From Prosthecobacter debontii (GTDB taxonomy: Bacteria > Verrucomicrobiota > Verrucomicrobiia > Verrucomicrobiales > Verrucomicrobiaceae): a stretch of DNA of 64,000 nt. Numbering within the stretch: position 1 is the first letter of the stretch; each line of letters starts with the position of its first letter. Under the pieces are notes generated by a model. The model was not told the DNA's origin and did not search any database. It worked only from the letters and a program-made list of their open reading frames with translations. Location: assembly GCF_900167535.1 (NCBI RefSeq), contig NZ_FUYE01000008.1, forward strand, positions 124,001 through 188,000, read 5' to 3'. Both the position numbers and the translations under genes were made by a program. Shown here piece by piece: positions 1 to 8,951 of the stretch.

Positions 1-49
1 TGGCCACGCCTTCAAACACGTGATCCACCGTCCGGTCGGCTCCCGTCAT
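1..49 (-). CDS. 5' end of a leftward gene, cut by the window edge (unknown product)
   Basis: An ATG on the minus strand at 49-47 opens a frame that stays open to the window edge and reads MTGADRTVDHVFEGVA. A GGAG motif lies four bases upstream of the ATG, which is a good ribosome binding site for this genome. The gene would be divergent from the RND efflux pair that starts at 205. Regulators are often found in that position next to RND pumps, but sixteen residues are not enough to name a family, so no function is assigned. Confidence 0.35.
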   Translation of the reverse strand, partial: MTGADRTVDHVFEGVA

Positions 50-204
50 TTTTCTCCAAATTCCCCCTCGGAAGGAACGTAATAAAGAAAGGGCTCATTG
101 AATCTCTCCCTCAATCGGCTCGTCTTTATCGACACGAGCACGAGAAGTGCCCCCTGCGAATTCGCCATGGCATCTCACTCGCGAGTCAGCGTTTTTTCCA
201 CCCC

Positions 205-1380
205 ATGCGTTTCCCCCCATCGCAATTCATCCCTCTCTGCCTTTTGTTGAGCCTGACGTGCTGTTCAAAATCCAAAGAACAAACCTCGTCAGGGTCCAAC
301 AGGAAGGCCCAAGTCGTTCCCGTGGTTGTCGCCACGGCGGAACAAAGGGAGGCACCCGTCGAGTTGCGGGCGATCGGAAACGTCCGAGCCAAAGCCACCG
401 TCGCCGTCAAACCACGTGTCACCGGGCAGATCGCCAAGGTCTATTTCGAAGAGGGTCAGGATGTGAAGGAGGGGGATGTGCTGGTGAAAATCGATCCCGC
501 ACCCTTCGAAGTGGTGCTGGCCCAGGCCAAAGCTCGACTCACCCAAGCGACCATCCAGGCCGAAATCGCTAAAAAACAGGCCCTTCGATACACTGGACTG
601 GTCCAAAGCGGCGGGGTTTCCCGAGAAGAAGTGGACAACCTCAAAAGCGCCGCAGACGCAGCCCTGTCCAACACCGAAGCAGCGGCAGCGGCGGTCAGAG
701 AAGCCGAACTCGAACTGAGCTACTGCACCGTGCTTTCCCCCATCACCGGACGGGCGGGACGCCGAGCCATCGATGCCGGAAACGTGGTGAAGGAGGATGA
801 AACGGATCTCGTCGTGATCAATCAACTCCAGCCTGTGGAAGTGCTCTTCTCCGTGCCCGAACAGTATTTCGGTGACATTCAGAAATACATGAAGCAGGAG
901 AAACTGAAGGTCAGCATCACTCCCAGTGGCAGTGCTAGCCGAAAAATCACCGGTGTGCTCACCTTCTTGGATAATGCCATCAAAGCTGCCACTGGCACCC
1001 TGGAGATGAAGGCCACCATGGACAATCAAGATCTCGCTTTGTGGCCTGGACAATACGGCGAGGTTTCATTGACACTGACCACCCAACCCAACGCTATTCT
1101 CATCCCCGCCCCGGCTGTGCAGACGGGCCAAGAAGGCCAATACGTCTTCGTCGTGAAAGAGGATGAGACGGTGGAACTGCGCAGCATTGAACTGGACCGC
1201 ACCATCGGTGCCCTGGCCGTGATCCGCAAAGGCCTCCAAAAAGGTGAAGTGGTGGTGATCGATGGTCAACTTCGTCTAACACCAGGTGTGAAGGTCGAAA
1301 CGAAGCCACCTGTGGGAATCAGCCAAAGCGCGGCTAAGACTGACAACCAACTTTCGCAAGCGACTGAGACCACACCATGA
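205..1380 (+). CDS. RND efflux periplasmic adaptor (MdtA/AcrA-type membrane fusion lipoprotein)
   Basis: This 391-residue protein is a periplasmic adaptor linking an RND pump to an outer-membrane channel. The N-terminus has a lipoprotein signal (hydrophobic run ending LSLTCC), so the mature protein should be lipid-anchored at Cys19 or Cys20. After it come the barrel-sandwich half (AVKPRVTGQIAKVYFEEGQD), an alpha-helical hairpin around residues 110-175 rich in Ala, Lys and Glu, the second lipoyl half (SPITGRAGRRAIDAGN) and a beta-barrel and membrane-proximal domain. Length and order fit the MdtA/MexA family. The ATG at 205 is chosen because it supplies the signal peptide. The stop codon overlaps the start of the pump gene (ATGA), so the two are translationally coupled. 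The transported substrate cannot be read from the sequence. Confidence 0.93.
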   Translation: MRFPPSQFIPLCLLLSLTCCSKSKEQTSSGSNRKAQVVPVVVATAEQREAPVELRAIGNVRAKATVAVKPRVTGQIAKVYFEEGQDVKEGDVLVKIDPAPFEVVLAQAKARLTQATIQAEIAKKQALRYTGLVQSGGVSREEVDNLKSAADAALSNTEAAAAAVREAELELSYCTVLSPITGRAGRRAIDAGNVVKEDETDLVVINQLQPVEVLFSVPEQYFGDIQKYMKQEKLKVSITPSGSASRKITGVLTFLDNAIKAATGTLEMKATMDNQDLALWPGQYGEVSLTLTTQPNAILIPAPAVQTGQEGQYVFVVKEDETVELRSIELDRTIGALAVIRKGLQKGEVVVIDGQLRLTPGVKVETKPPVGISQSAAKTDNQLSQATETTP

Positions 1381-4300
1381 CTCCAGAACGCTGCATTCAC
1401 CGCCCGGTGATGACGACCCTGGTCATGATCGGCATCCTAGCTTTTGGGCTCCTGGCTTTTGAAAAACTGCCGGTCAATGACCTGCCCAATGTGGATTTCC
1501 CGACCATCTCAGTCACCGCCGGGATGCCAGGAGCTAGCCCAGAGACCATGGCGGCCTCCGTCGCCACCCCTCTCGAGAAACAGTTCTCGACCATCGCGGG
1601 CATTGACTCCATGAGCAGCACCAGTGCTCTGGGCTCCACCAACATCACCATCCAGTTCAGTCTGGACCGTGATATCGACGGAGCCTCTCTGGATGTTCAA
1701 TCCGCCATTTCCTCAGCTCAGCGCTACCTGCCAGATGACATGCCGAGCCCGCCTTATTTTCGTAAGGTCAATCCGGCTGACTTTCCGGTCCTGATCCTTC
1801 AGCTCAGCTCCCCTACCCTGCCCATCTCCACGGTGGACGAGTATGCTCAGACCGCCCTCGGGCAACGCATCGGCATGGTGGAGGGAGTCGCCCAAGTACG
1901 CGTTTTTGGCTCCCAAAAATATGCCGTGCGCGTGCAGGTCGATCCGCTCAAGCTGAGCTCACGCGGCATCAGTCTGGATGAGGTGCGCAATGCCATCAAT
2001 GCAGGCAATAGCAATCTGCCAGCCGGGGTCCTTCAGGGCACAGACCAGAACTTCACGGTGCAGACCAGTGGTAAGCTTCTCACCGCCGAGGCTTTTCGGC
2101 CCTTGATCGTGGCCTATCGCGAAGGTGCGCCTGTGAGGCTGGAACAGGTGGCCACCGTCATCGACAGTGTCGAAGACAATCAAATCGCTAACTGGGATGG
2201 TTTGGGCGCACGTTCCATCTTGCTCGCCGTGCAGCGCCAGCCGGGAGCTAACACGGTGGCGGTGGTGAATGCGATCAAAGAACTGCTTCCAACCGTGAAT
2301 GCCCAGATGCCCGCGGCGATGGAGCTGAGCATCTTGATCGACCGCTCTCAGGCCATTCGCGAATCCGTGCATGATGTGCAGCTCACCCTGGTGCTAACCA
2401 TCGTTCTCGTGGTCATCGTGATTTTCATGTTTCTGAGAAATTTGCGAGCCACGATCATCCCCAGCATTGCCATTCCGTTATCGATCGTAGGCACCTTTGC
2501 GGTCATGTATCTGCTGGGATTCAGCATGAATAACATCTCCCTGATGGCGCTGACTCTAAGCGTCGGATTCATCGTCGATGATGCCATCGTCGTCTTGGAA
2601 AACATCGTGCGCCACATTGAGCTGGGAGAATCGGTGTGGGATGCGGCTTTAAAAGGTGCCAAGGAGATCACCTTCACCGTCATTTCCATGACACTGTCTT
2701 TGGCGGCCGTCTTCTTACCGGTGCTCTTCATGGGCGGCATTCTCGGCCGCTTGTTGAATGAGTTTGCCGTGACGATTGGCGTCGCGATTCTGGTATCCGG
2801 TTTTGTCTCGCTGACGCTGACGCCCATGCTGTGCAGTCGATTTCTAAAGCCGCATCAGCCTCAGGAGCGCCACGGCTGGTTTTATCGGGTCACAGAATCT
2901 GTCTTCGAAGGGTTGCTGCGGCTCTATGAGAAGACACTTCGTTTCACCATGAGGCACCGGATCAGCATGATGGTGGTGACCTTGGCCACAGTCGTTGGCA
3001 CCGCTTGGTTGTTCCTGCATTTGCCCAAAGGATTCATTCCCACGGAAGACACCGGTCAGCTCCAAGTGATGACGGAGGGAGCTCAAGATGCTTCCTTTGA
3101 AACGATGGTTCGCCATCAGCAGGAAGTCGCTAAGATCATTGCTAAGAACCCTTACATCGCAGCCTTCAGTTCAAGTGTCGGGTCCAGCGGCTCAAGCTCC
3201 ACCGGCAACAGCGGGCGCATGTTTGTCAGCCTCAAACCTCGCAGTGAACGCCCTGCGGCCCAAGACATCGTGAATGAACTGCGCACGCAGATGGCCGCCA
3301 TCCCTGGCATCCGTGCCTTTCCTCAAGTCCCCTCCAGCATTCGCATCGGTGGACGCAGCAGTAAGAGCCCCTATCAATTTACCCTCGCCGGAGTCGATCT
3401 GAAGCAACTGTTCGAAGTCGCCCCCAAGATTGAAGCGACGATCGCCGCCCTGCCAGAATTGGCGGATGTGACCAGCGACCTGCTCGTTACCAGCCCGCAG
3501 GTTTTCGTGGAGGTGAACCGTAACAAGGCCTCCTCACTGGGCATCACCGCCACTCAGGTGGAAAACGCGCTCTACAATGCCTACGGCTCTCGTCAGGTGT
3601 CCGCCATCTACACGCCGACTAACCAATATTATGTCATCCTCGAGGTCGATCCCAAATACCGGTCTGACATCGATTCCCTGGGGATGCTTTATCTGCGCAG
3701 TGGCACGACGAGCGAGCTCGTGCCTCTCGCCAGTGTCGCCGACATCACTCGCACCGTGGGGCCGCTGACCGTCACTCACTCAGGTCAACTTCCGAGCGTC
3801 ACCATTAGTTTCGCCACCCGTCCTGGTGTCTCCATTGGCCAAGCCGTGGATGCGATCAATGCCGCGGTCACCAAGGAACTCCCGGCGGGAATCAGCACCG
3901 CTTTTCAAGGTGAAGCTGAGGCTTTCCAATCCTCACTCAAAGGGTTGGGGCTTCTTTTGGCCATGGCCGTTGTGGTCATCTATCTGGTGCTGGGCATCCT
4001 CTATGAAAGCTTCATTCATCCGCTGACCATTCTTTCCGGACTTCCCTCGGCCGGGGTGGGTGCGCTGCTAACCTTGTGGCTGTTCGGATACGAATTGAAT
4101 CTCTATGGCTTCGTCGGCGTGCTAATGCTGATCGGTATCGTGAAAAAGAATGCCATCATGATGATCGATTTTGCTCTCGAAGCAGAGCGCAAGGACGACA
4201 AGACGCCCAGTGATGCCATCTTTGAGGCCTGCTTGGTCCGTTTCCGCCCCATCATGATGACCACCTTTGCCGCGATTATGGGAGCCCTCCCAATCGCCCT

Positions 4301-4496
4301 GGGCCTGGGGGCTGGAGCCGAGGCACGCCGCCCCTTGGGTCTCGCTGTGGTCGGCGGGCTGCTATTGTCCCAACTCCTGACCCTTTACATCACACCAGTT
4401 TTCTACCTCTACATGGAGAAAGTCAGCCTCTGGTTAGCGAAACCTAAAAAGGACGTTCCTGCGGAATCTCCACCCGGAACGGTATCCATTGCTTAA
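1377..4496 (+). CDS. RND efflux pump, inner-membrane permease (MdtB/AcrB-type, HAE family)
   Basis: A 1039-residue RND permease of normal length for the family. It should form the trimeric proton-driven pump partnered by the adaptor immediately upstream, with which it overlaps by four bases. The N-terminus shows the first membrane helix followed by NDLPNVDFPTISV, as in AcrB-type proteins. The TM4 proton-relay aspartates are present in the motif VGFIVDDAIVVLEN (around residues 396-409), and the TM10 lysine in GIVKKNAIMMIDFAL (around residues 920-934). The large periplasmic loops and twofold internal repeat are recognisable. No outer-membrane TolC-like gene is adjacent, so a channel encoded elsewhere must be used. 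Likely cargo is drugs or other hydrophobic compounds; this comes from the family, not from direct evidence. Confidence 0.95.
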   Translation: MTPERCIHRPVMTTLVMIGILAFGLLAFEKLPVNDLPNVDFPTISVTAGMPGASPETMAASVATPLEKQFSTIAGIDSMSSTSALGSTNITIQFSLDRDIDGASLDVQSAISSAQRYLPDDMPSPPYFRKVNPADFPVLILQLSSPTLPISTVDEYAQTALGQRIGMVEGVAQVRVFGSQKYAVRVQVDPLKLSSRGISLDEVRNAINAGNSNLPAGVLQGTDQNFTVQTSGKLLTAEAFRPLIVAYREGAPVRLEQVATVIDSVEDNQIANWDGLGARSILLAVQRQPGANTVAVVNAIKELLPTVNAQMPAAMELSILIDRSQAIRESVHDVQLTLVLTIVLVVIVIFMFLRNLRATIIPSIAIPLSIVGTFAVMYLLGFSMNNISLMALTLSVGFIVDDAIVVLENIVRHIELGESVWDAALKGAKEITFTVISMTLSLAAVFLPVLFMGGILGRLLNEFAVTIGVAILVSGFVSLTLTPMLCSRFLKPHQPQERHGWFYRVTESVFEGLLRLYEKTLRFTMRHRISMMVVTLATVVGTAWLFLHLPKGFIPTEDTGQLQVMTEGAQDASFETMVRHQQEVAKIIAKNPYIAAFSSSVGSSGSSSTGNSGRMFVSLKPRSERPAAQDIVNELRTQMAAIPGIRAFPQVPSSIRIGGRSSKSPYQFTLAGVDLKQLFEVAPKIEATIAALPELADVTSDLLVTSPQVFVEVNRNKASSLGITATQVENALYNAYGSRQVSAIYTPTNQYYVILEVDPKYRSDIDSLGMLYLRSGTTSELVPLASVADITRTVGPLTVTHSGQLPSVTISFATRPGVSIGQAVDAINAAVTKELPAGISTAFQGEAEAFQSSLKGLGLLLAMAVVVIYLVLGILYESFIHPLTILSGLPSAGVGALLTLWLFGYELNLYGFVGVLMLIGIVKKNAIMMIDFALEAERKDDKTPSDAIFEACLVRFRPIMMTTFAAIMGALPIALGLGAGAEARRPLGLAVVGGLLLSQLLTLYITPVFYLYMEKVSLWLAKPKKDVPAESPPGTVSIA

Positions 4497-4606
4497 AAGC
4501 GCTTCCACAGTTTGATCACGCGAGCCTAACCGCAACAAGAAACCCATTCCCTGAATGAATCACGGCATGGGTCAATCTTATCTGCACTCATTTCGAAGCC
4601 TGCGCC

Positions 4607-5542
4607 TCAGTGCACGCCGATGTTGGCCAGATAGCGCTCGGCTTCCAATGCAGCCGCACAGCCCTGCCCTGCCGCAGTGATGGCTTGGCGATAAACGTGA
4701 TCCGAGACATCACCCGCAGCGAACAGACCTTCAGTCTTGGTCTCTGTGGTTCGTCCTTTCTGGAGGATGTAGCCGTTTTCATCGGTATCCACGAGATCAC
4801 CCAGGAAGGCCGCGTTTGGAACATGGCCGATGGCGACGAAAACACATTTCACTTCCAGCTCACTCTTCTCTCCAGTCACTAGATTTTCGAGAGTCACGGC
4901 CCGCATCTCGCCTTTATCATCCGTGAGGTATTCCGCCACCGTGCTATTCCAGACGGGCTCAATCTTCGGATTGGCCAAAGCGCGATCCGCCATGATCTTA
5001 GACGCACGCAGGGAATCACGACGATGGATCAGATAGACCTTGCTCGCAAATTTGGTCAGGAAGCTGGCCTCCTCCGTAGCACTGTCACCACCACCAATGA
5101 CGCACACGGGAACGTTGCGGTAGAAAGCGCCATCGCAGGTAGCACAGCTGGTCAAACCATGGCCGATCAGCCCTTTTTCATTGGGCAAGCCGAGGTGCTT
5201 GGGGGAAGCCCCCGTCGCGATGATCACAGCCTTGGCTTGGCGGACGGTGCCGTCTTCACTGGTGATGTTGAAATGGCCTTCAGGGGTTTTGGCGACGCTC
5301 GTCACCAGCGTGTATTCGATACGAGCACCGAACTTCTCCGCTTGGGACTGCATGTTCATCATCAACTCGGGCCCCATGATGCCGTTGGGGAAGCCCGGGA
5401 AATTTTCAACTTCCGTCGTCGTCGTGAGCTGCCCACCTGGCTGATTCCCCGAGAGAATGAGGGGATTGAGATTCGCTCGTCCTGTGTAAATAGCCGCGGT
5501 GTATCCCGCGCAGCCGGTGCCGATGATGATGACGTTTTCCAT
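4607..5542 (-). CDS. trxB: Thioredoxin-disulfide reductase
   Basis: This 311-residue flavoprotein reduces thioredoxin with NADPH. It has the FAD-binding Rossmann motif at the extreme N-terminus, the redox-active pair in SCATCDGAF (Cys133 and Cys136), the NADPH-binding GGGDSA just after it, and the C-terminal FAD segment LFAAGDV. Length and order match bacterial low-molecular-weight TrxB. One detail is unusual: the FAD motif reads GTGCAGYTAA, with a Cys at position 11 where most homologues have Pro. The gene stands alone, convergent with the RND pump and preceded by a 120-bp spacer. The ATG at 5542 leads directly into the Rossmann fold, so no other start is plausible. Confidence 0.95.
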   Translation of the reverse strand: MENVIIIGTGCAGYTAAIYTGRANLNPLILSGNQPGGQLTTTTEVENFPGFPNGIMGPELMMNMQSQAEKFGARIEYTLVTSVAKTPEGHFNITSEDGTVRQAKAVIIATGASPKHLGLPNEKGLIGHGLTSCATCDGAFYRNVPVCVIGGGDSATEEASFLTKFASKVYLIHRRDSLRASKIMADRALANPKIEPVWNSTVAEYLTDDKGEMRAVTLENLVTGEKSELEVKCVFVAIGHVPNAAFLGDLVDTDENGYILQKGRTTETKTEGLFAAGDVSDHVYRQAITAAGQGCAAALEAERYLANIGVH

Positions 5543-5662
5543 GAATAAAAGGGTGGGGAAAGAGTGAACGAATGTGGTGAGCCTCTGGCCGGGTGCAAGA
5601 CTGCTTTTCAGCAGGTTCCGTATAAGAGCACAAGAAAACTCTGTCTATTCCCCGAAGCCCTG

Positions 5663-6571
5663 TCACGGACGCTGCCATTCCTGCATTCGCAGCCATTCCA
5701 GCCCCGGCTCATCCACGCGGAAGGAGATTAAACGACCATGCTCCATCTCAGTGACGTAGATCGTGCGGCCATCGGGTCCGCCAAAGCAGAGATTCGAGGG
5801 TTTGCTCCCAGGCAGCTCAATTTCCTTGAGGATCTTCCCTTGGGGGGAGAGTTTGACCACCGTCCCTTTGCCGTGTCGGGTGATGTAAAGATCGCCCTTC
5901 GCATCTACCCGCATTCCATCGAATCCGAAATCCGGGAACTCTTTGATGAGCCGCTTATTTTTTAAGCTGCCATCGGCAGATACGGAAAACGCCCAGACAC
6001 GGCGCTGCACACTTTCATTCACATAGAGGACTTGGCCATCCGGGCTGAGATCGATGCCATTGGTTGTCCCCATGTCCTTCGCGACCCGCGAGGACTTCCC
6101 GGCCCGATCAAACCGCCAAATTTGCCCCGTTCCATTTTTCCAATCTGGGTCACTCGCGTAGAAACTGCCATCAGGAGCAATGGCAAGGTCATTGGGCTGA
6201 TTCATCTTCGGCTCATGGGCGAAGACTGTGAGATCGCCTGTAGTGGGATGCACCTTCAGGATCTGATGCCCCGTGTAGTCGGCCACATACAGATACCCAT
6301 CGGGCGCGAAACGAATGCCATTGGCGGTGCTGCCCTCAGGCAGCGTGATAAACAGCTCACTTTCGCCTTTCGGGGTGGTTTTCCCCAGCGTGTGCTCACC
6401 ACCGAATTTCACACAATAGATATTCCCCTGAGCATCACAGGCCGGACCTTCGATACCATCAGTGAATAACCCGGCGCGGGTGAACGGTTGAGCTTGAAAC
6501 AATACCTCAGCAGACTGCACAGCTGCCAAGCACGACAAAACGGCAATTCCAAGAGCAAGACGTAACATCAC
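5663..6571 (-). CDS. Secreted SMP-30/gluconolactonase-like beta-propeller protein
   Basis: A 302-residue protein with a Sec signal peptide (hydrophobic residues 3-20, cleavage probably after QSA). It is followed by repeated beta-propeller blades with motifs such as GIEGPACDAQGNIYCV, FAPDGYLYVAD, NDLAIAPDGSFYASD and GIDLSPDGQVLYVN. These are typical of the SMP-30/gluconolaconase/LRE family, whose members hydrolyse sugar lactones or organophosphates using a metal bound at the propeller centre. The N-D pair in PNDLAIAPDG is consistent with metal ligands. It probably acts in the periplasm. It is divergent from the sugar-type ABC binding protein at 6668, which suggests a link with sugar use, but that is inference. 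The true substrate is unknown. Confidence 0.8.
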   Translation of the reverse strand: MMLRLALGIAVLSCLAAVQSAEVLFQAQPFTRAGLFTDGIEGPACDAQGNIYCVKFGGEHTLGKTTPKGESELFITLPEGSTANGIRFAPDGYLYVADYTGHQILKVHPTTGDLTVFAHEPKMNQPNDLAIAPDGSFYASDPDWKNGTGQIWRFDRAGKSSRVAKDMGTTNGIDLSPDGQVLYVNESVQRRVWAFSVSADGSLKNKRLIKEFPDFGFDGMRVDAKGDLYITRHGKGTVVKLSPQGKILKEIELPGSKPSNLCFGGPDGRTIYVTEMEHGRLISFRVDEPGLEWLRMQEWQRP

Positions 6572-6667
6572 ACCATTACCTACGCCGATGATTACACAGC
6601 TTTCTCGTATTCTAGCCTTGTCCTTTCGATACTAAACTCGCAAAATCGCTCTAACCAACCCCCAGAG

Positions 6668-7627
6668 ATGCTGATGAAAGTGCTTTCATGTCTGCTCGGT
6701 CTCATTCTCAGCCTTTGTCTGGCGAGCTGTGGCAAAACCTCCTCACCAACTGCCCCACGCGGCACCATAGCGGCTTCGCTACTGACATTGGACAATCCGT
6801 TTTTCAAAGTCATCGGCGATCACCTCACCTCGGAGGGCCAAAAGCAGGGGTATGATGTCGTCGTTGTCAGCGGAGACAAGGATGTGGCTAAGCAGAGCAA
6901 TCAGGTGAAAGACTTCATTGTTAAAAAGGTCAGCGCCATCGTGCTCAGCCCCTGCGATAGCAAATCCATTGTGCCCGTCATTCAAGAGGCCAATGCCGCA
7001 GGCATCCCTGTCTTCACCGTGGATGTCCCCTGCAACGAACCGGGAGTTAAGCTGGTAACGCAAATCGCCACGGACAATTATGGTGGCGGGAAAGAAGCCG
7101 GAGCAGCCATGATCGAAGCACTCGGCCCGCAAGGTGGCAAAGTCGCCATTCTCCATCTGAAGCAAGTGGAGTCCTGCATCTTACGAGTGCAGGGATTTCG
7201 AGAAGTCATCGATGCCCACAATGCCAGTGGCAAACCCGCTATCGAAATCGTGGCGGAACTGGAGAGCGGCGGAGCCAAGGACCTCGGTTACAAAGCTGCC
7301 GAGGACACCCTGCAAGCCCATCCAGATCTACGCGGCATCTTTGCCATCAACGACCCTGCAGCACTCGGCGCTCGTGCGGCCCTGGAAAAGGCGGGTAAAG
7401 AGAATCAAGTCACGATCATCGGCTTTGATGGTCAGCCTGAAGGAAAACAGGCGATCAAGGATGGAAAGATCTACGCCGACCCGATTCAGTTCCCCGATAA
7501 GATGGGCGTGCAGCTTGTTCATTCCATCATGACGTGGTCTCGTGGTCTTCCTCAGCCAGAACAAATCTTGATCCCAACTCAACTTTATCGACAGGCTGAT
7601 GCCCTGAAGGATCCTGAGTTGGAGTAA
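6668..7627 (+). CDS. Sugar ABC transporter substrate-binding lipoprotein (periplasmic-binding protein, RbsB-like)
   Basis: A 319-residue periplasmic binding protein of the ribose/galactose type. The signal is lipoprotein-like (LILSLCLASC), giving an acylated Cys around position 20. The body shows the LacI/RbsB fold: an opening strand ASLLTLDNPFFKVIGD, then DKDVAKQSNQVKDFI, AIVLSPCDSKSIVPVI, GIPVFTVDVPC, the hinge region around TDNYGGGKEAG and the late motif GIFAINDPAALGARAALE. Two ATGs lie at 6668 and 6674; both keep the signal peptide. The gene is 20 bp from the permease downstream and surely forms one operon with it. No ABC ATPase gene accompanies the pair. Likely ligand is a monosaccharide, not determinable further. 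Confidence 0.88.
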   Translation: MLMKVLSCLLGLILSLCLASCGKTSSPTAPRGTIAASLLTLDNPFFKVIGDHLTSEGQKQGYDVVVVSGDKDVAKQSNQVKDFIVKKVSAIVLSPCDSKSIVPVIQEANAAGIPVFTVDVPCNEPGVKLVTQIATDNYGGGKEAGAAMIEALGPQGGKVAILHLKQVESCILRVQGFREVIDAHNASGKPAIEIVAELESGGAKDLGYKAAEDTLQAHPDLRGIFAINDPAALGARAALEKAGKENQVTIIGFDGQPEGKQAIKDGKIYADPIQFPDKMGVQLVHSIMTWSRGLPQPEQILIPTQLYRQADALKDPELE

Positions 7628-7647
7628 CCTAATCCGCCTCTTTTGAC

Positions 7648-8946
7648 ATGAAGACTCACGCTTTACGTCTGCTGTCTGAGCACGGCATGATTTTGATCCT
7701 CCTTTTGTTAGGCGCATTTTTCAGTGCCGTGACCTTGACGGAACAATCCATAACAGGAGATACCGCTGTGGAGCAGATCACTGCCTCGATTCGGAAAGAA
7801 CATCGTGTCCTCATCGCCACACGTCCTGCGACTGAAGAGTCGGCTCTGGCGGATGCCATCGCGGCCAAGACTAAGGCGATAGGAGCCCAAGTCATTGCGG
7901 TGATCAAGGGTTCACCTGCGGATGTGCGCTCGGTGCTGAGCCAGCAAAAACAACCGCTGGATATCATTGTCGCAGGTCCTGAGAGCGCCCGTTGGCTGAT
8001 CTTATCCGAAGCCTCCGCCGAGTTCCCATCCATCGGTTCACCCCTCTTGCTCAAACCCGAGAGCTACCGCTGGCCTAACTTTTTAAAGACTGACAACCTA
8101 CTGAACATTGCCAATCAAATCGCCGTGATTGCCATCATCGCCATCGGCATGACGATGGTGATCATCACGGCAGGTATCGATCTATCGGTAGGCAGCCTCC
8201 TGGCCTTAGCAGCCGTAGGGGCATCCTGGTTCATCCGTGAATACGCAGGGGCTCAGGAGGCCAGTGCTGGCGGCATGCTAGTCGCTTGTTTTCTGGCCAT
8301 TCTCTTGTGTGGCGCAGCTGGGGGGTTTTCGGGACTGATGATCACCCGCTTTAACATCCCGCCTTTCATCGTTACCCTGGCGATGATGTTAGTGACCAGT
8401 GGATTCGCTTACACCCTTTCGGAAGGTCAATCCATCTACCAAGTCCCTGACTCGTTTGTCTGGCTCGGACGTGGCGCCGATTTGTTTCGTCTGCCCAACG
8501 CCGTCTTACTCATGGGAGTGCTCTATGGTCTCGCTCATGTCATCATGACACAAACGCGCATCGGGCGTTATCTGTATGCGGTGGGAGGCAACCGCGAAGC
8601 CGCCCATATCTCAGGCGTCCCCGTCAATCGCGTCCTGCTCTTTGCTTACGTTATCAGTGGCTTGCTGGCGGGTCTGGGAGGTGTGGTCATGGCATCACAA
8701 CTCAAGAGTGGCTCTCCCACTTACGGAGGGATGTATGAGCTCTACGTCATCGCGGCCGTAGTGGTAGGTGGAACCAGTCTTAGCGGTGGTAAAGGCACCA
8801 TGCTCGGCACCCTAACGGGAGCCTTCATCATCGCGGTCATCCAGAATGGCATGAACCTCACCAATGTTGAAAGCTACACTCAAAAGGTCGTCTTGGGCGG
8901 CGTCATCCTGGGTGCGGTTTTAGTGGATCAGTGGCGGCGGCATTAA
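7648..8946 (+). CDS. Sugar ABC transporter permease with an extra N-terminal extracytoplasmic domain (RbsC-like)
   Basis: A 432-residue permease, about 100 residues longer than typical RbsC. From about residue 148 it follows the family closely: DNLLNIANQIAVIAIIAI, GIDLSVGSLLALAAV, FNIPPFIVTLAMML and the cytoplasmic coupling region GRYLYAVGGNREAA. The oddity is between the first membrane helix (residues 10-32) and that core. About 110 residues (HRVLIATRPATEESALADAI onward) lack hydrophobic helices and look like an alpha/beta domain with Rossmann-like strands, predicted to lie outside the cytoplasm. It may interact with the binding protein or a ligand, which is inference. It follows the binding-protein gene by 20 bp. 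The ATPase that must drive it is not in this window. Confidence 0.88.
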   Translation: MKTHALRLLSEHGMILILLLLGAFFSAVTLTEQSITGDTAVEQITASIRKEHRVLIATRPATEESALADAIAAKTKAIGAQVIAVIKGSPADVRSVLSQQKQPLDIIVAGPESARWLILSEASAEFPSIGSPLLLKPESYRWPNFLKTDNLLNIANQIAVIAIIAIGMTMVIITAGIDLSVGSLLALAAVGASWFIREYAGAQEASAGGMLVACFLAILLCGAAGGFSGLMITRFNIPPFIVTLAMMLVTSGFAYTLSEGQSIYQVPDSFVWLGRGADLFRLPNAVLLMGVLYGLAHVIMTQTRIGRYLYAVGGNREAAHISGVPVNRVLLFAYVISGLLAGLGGVVMASQLKSGSPTYGGMYELYVIAAVVVGGTSLSGGKGTMLGTLTGAFIIAVIQNGMNLTNVESYTQKVVLGGVILGAVLVDQWRRH

Positions 8947-8951
8947 CCGCA

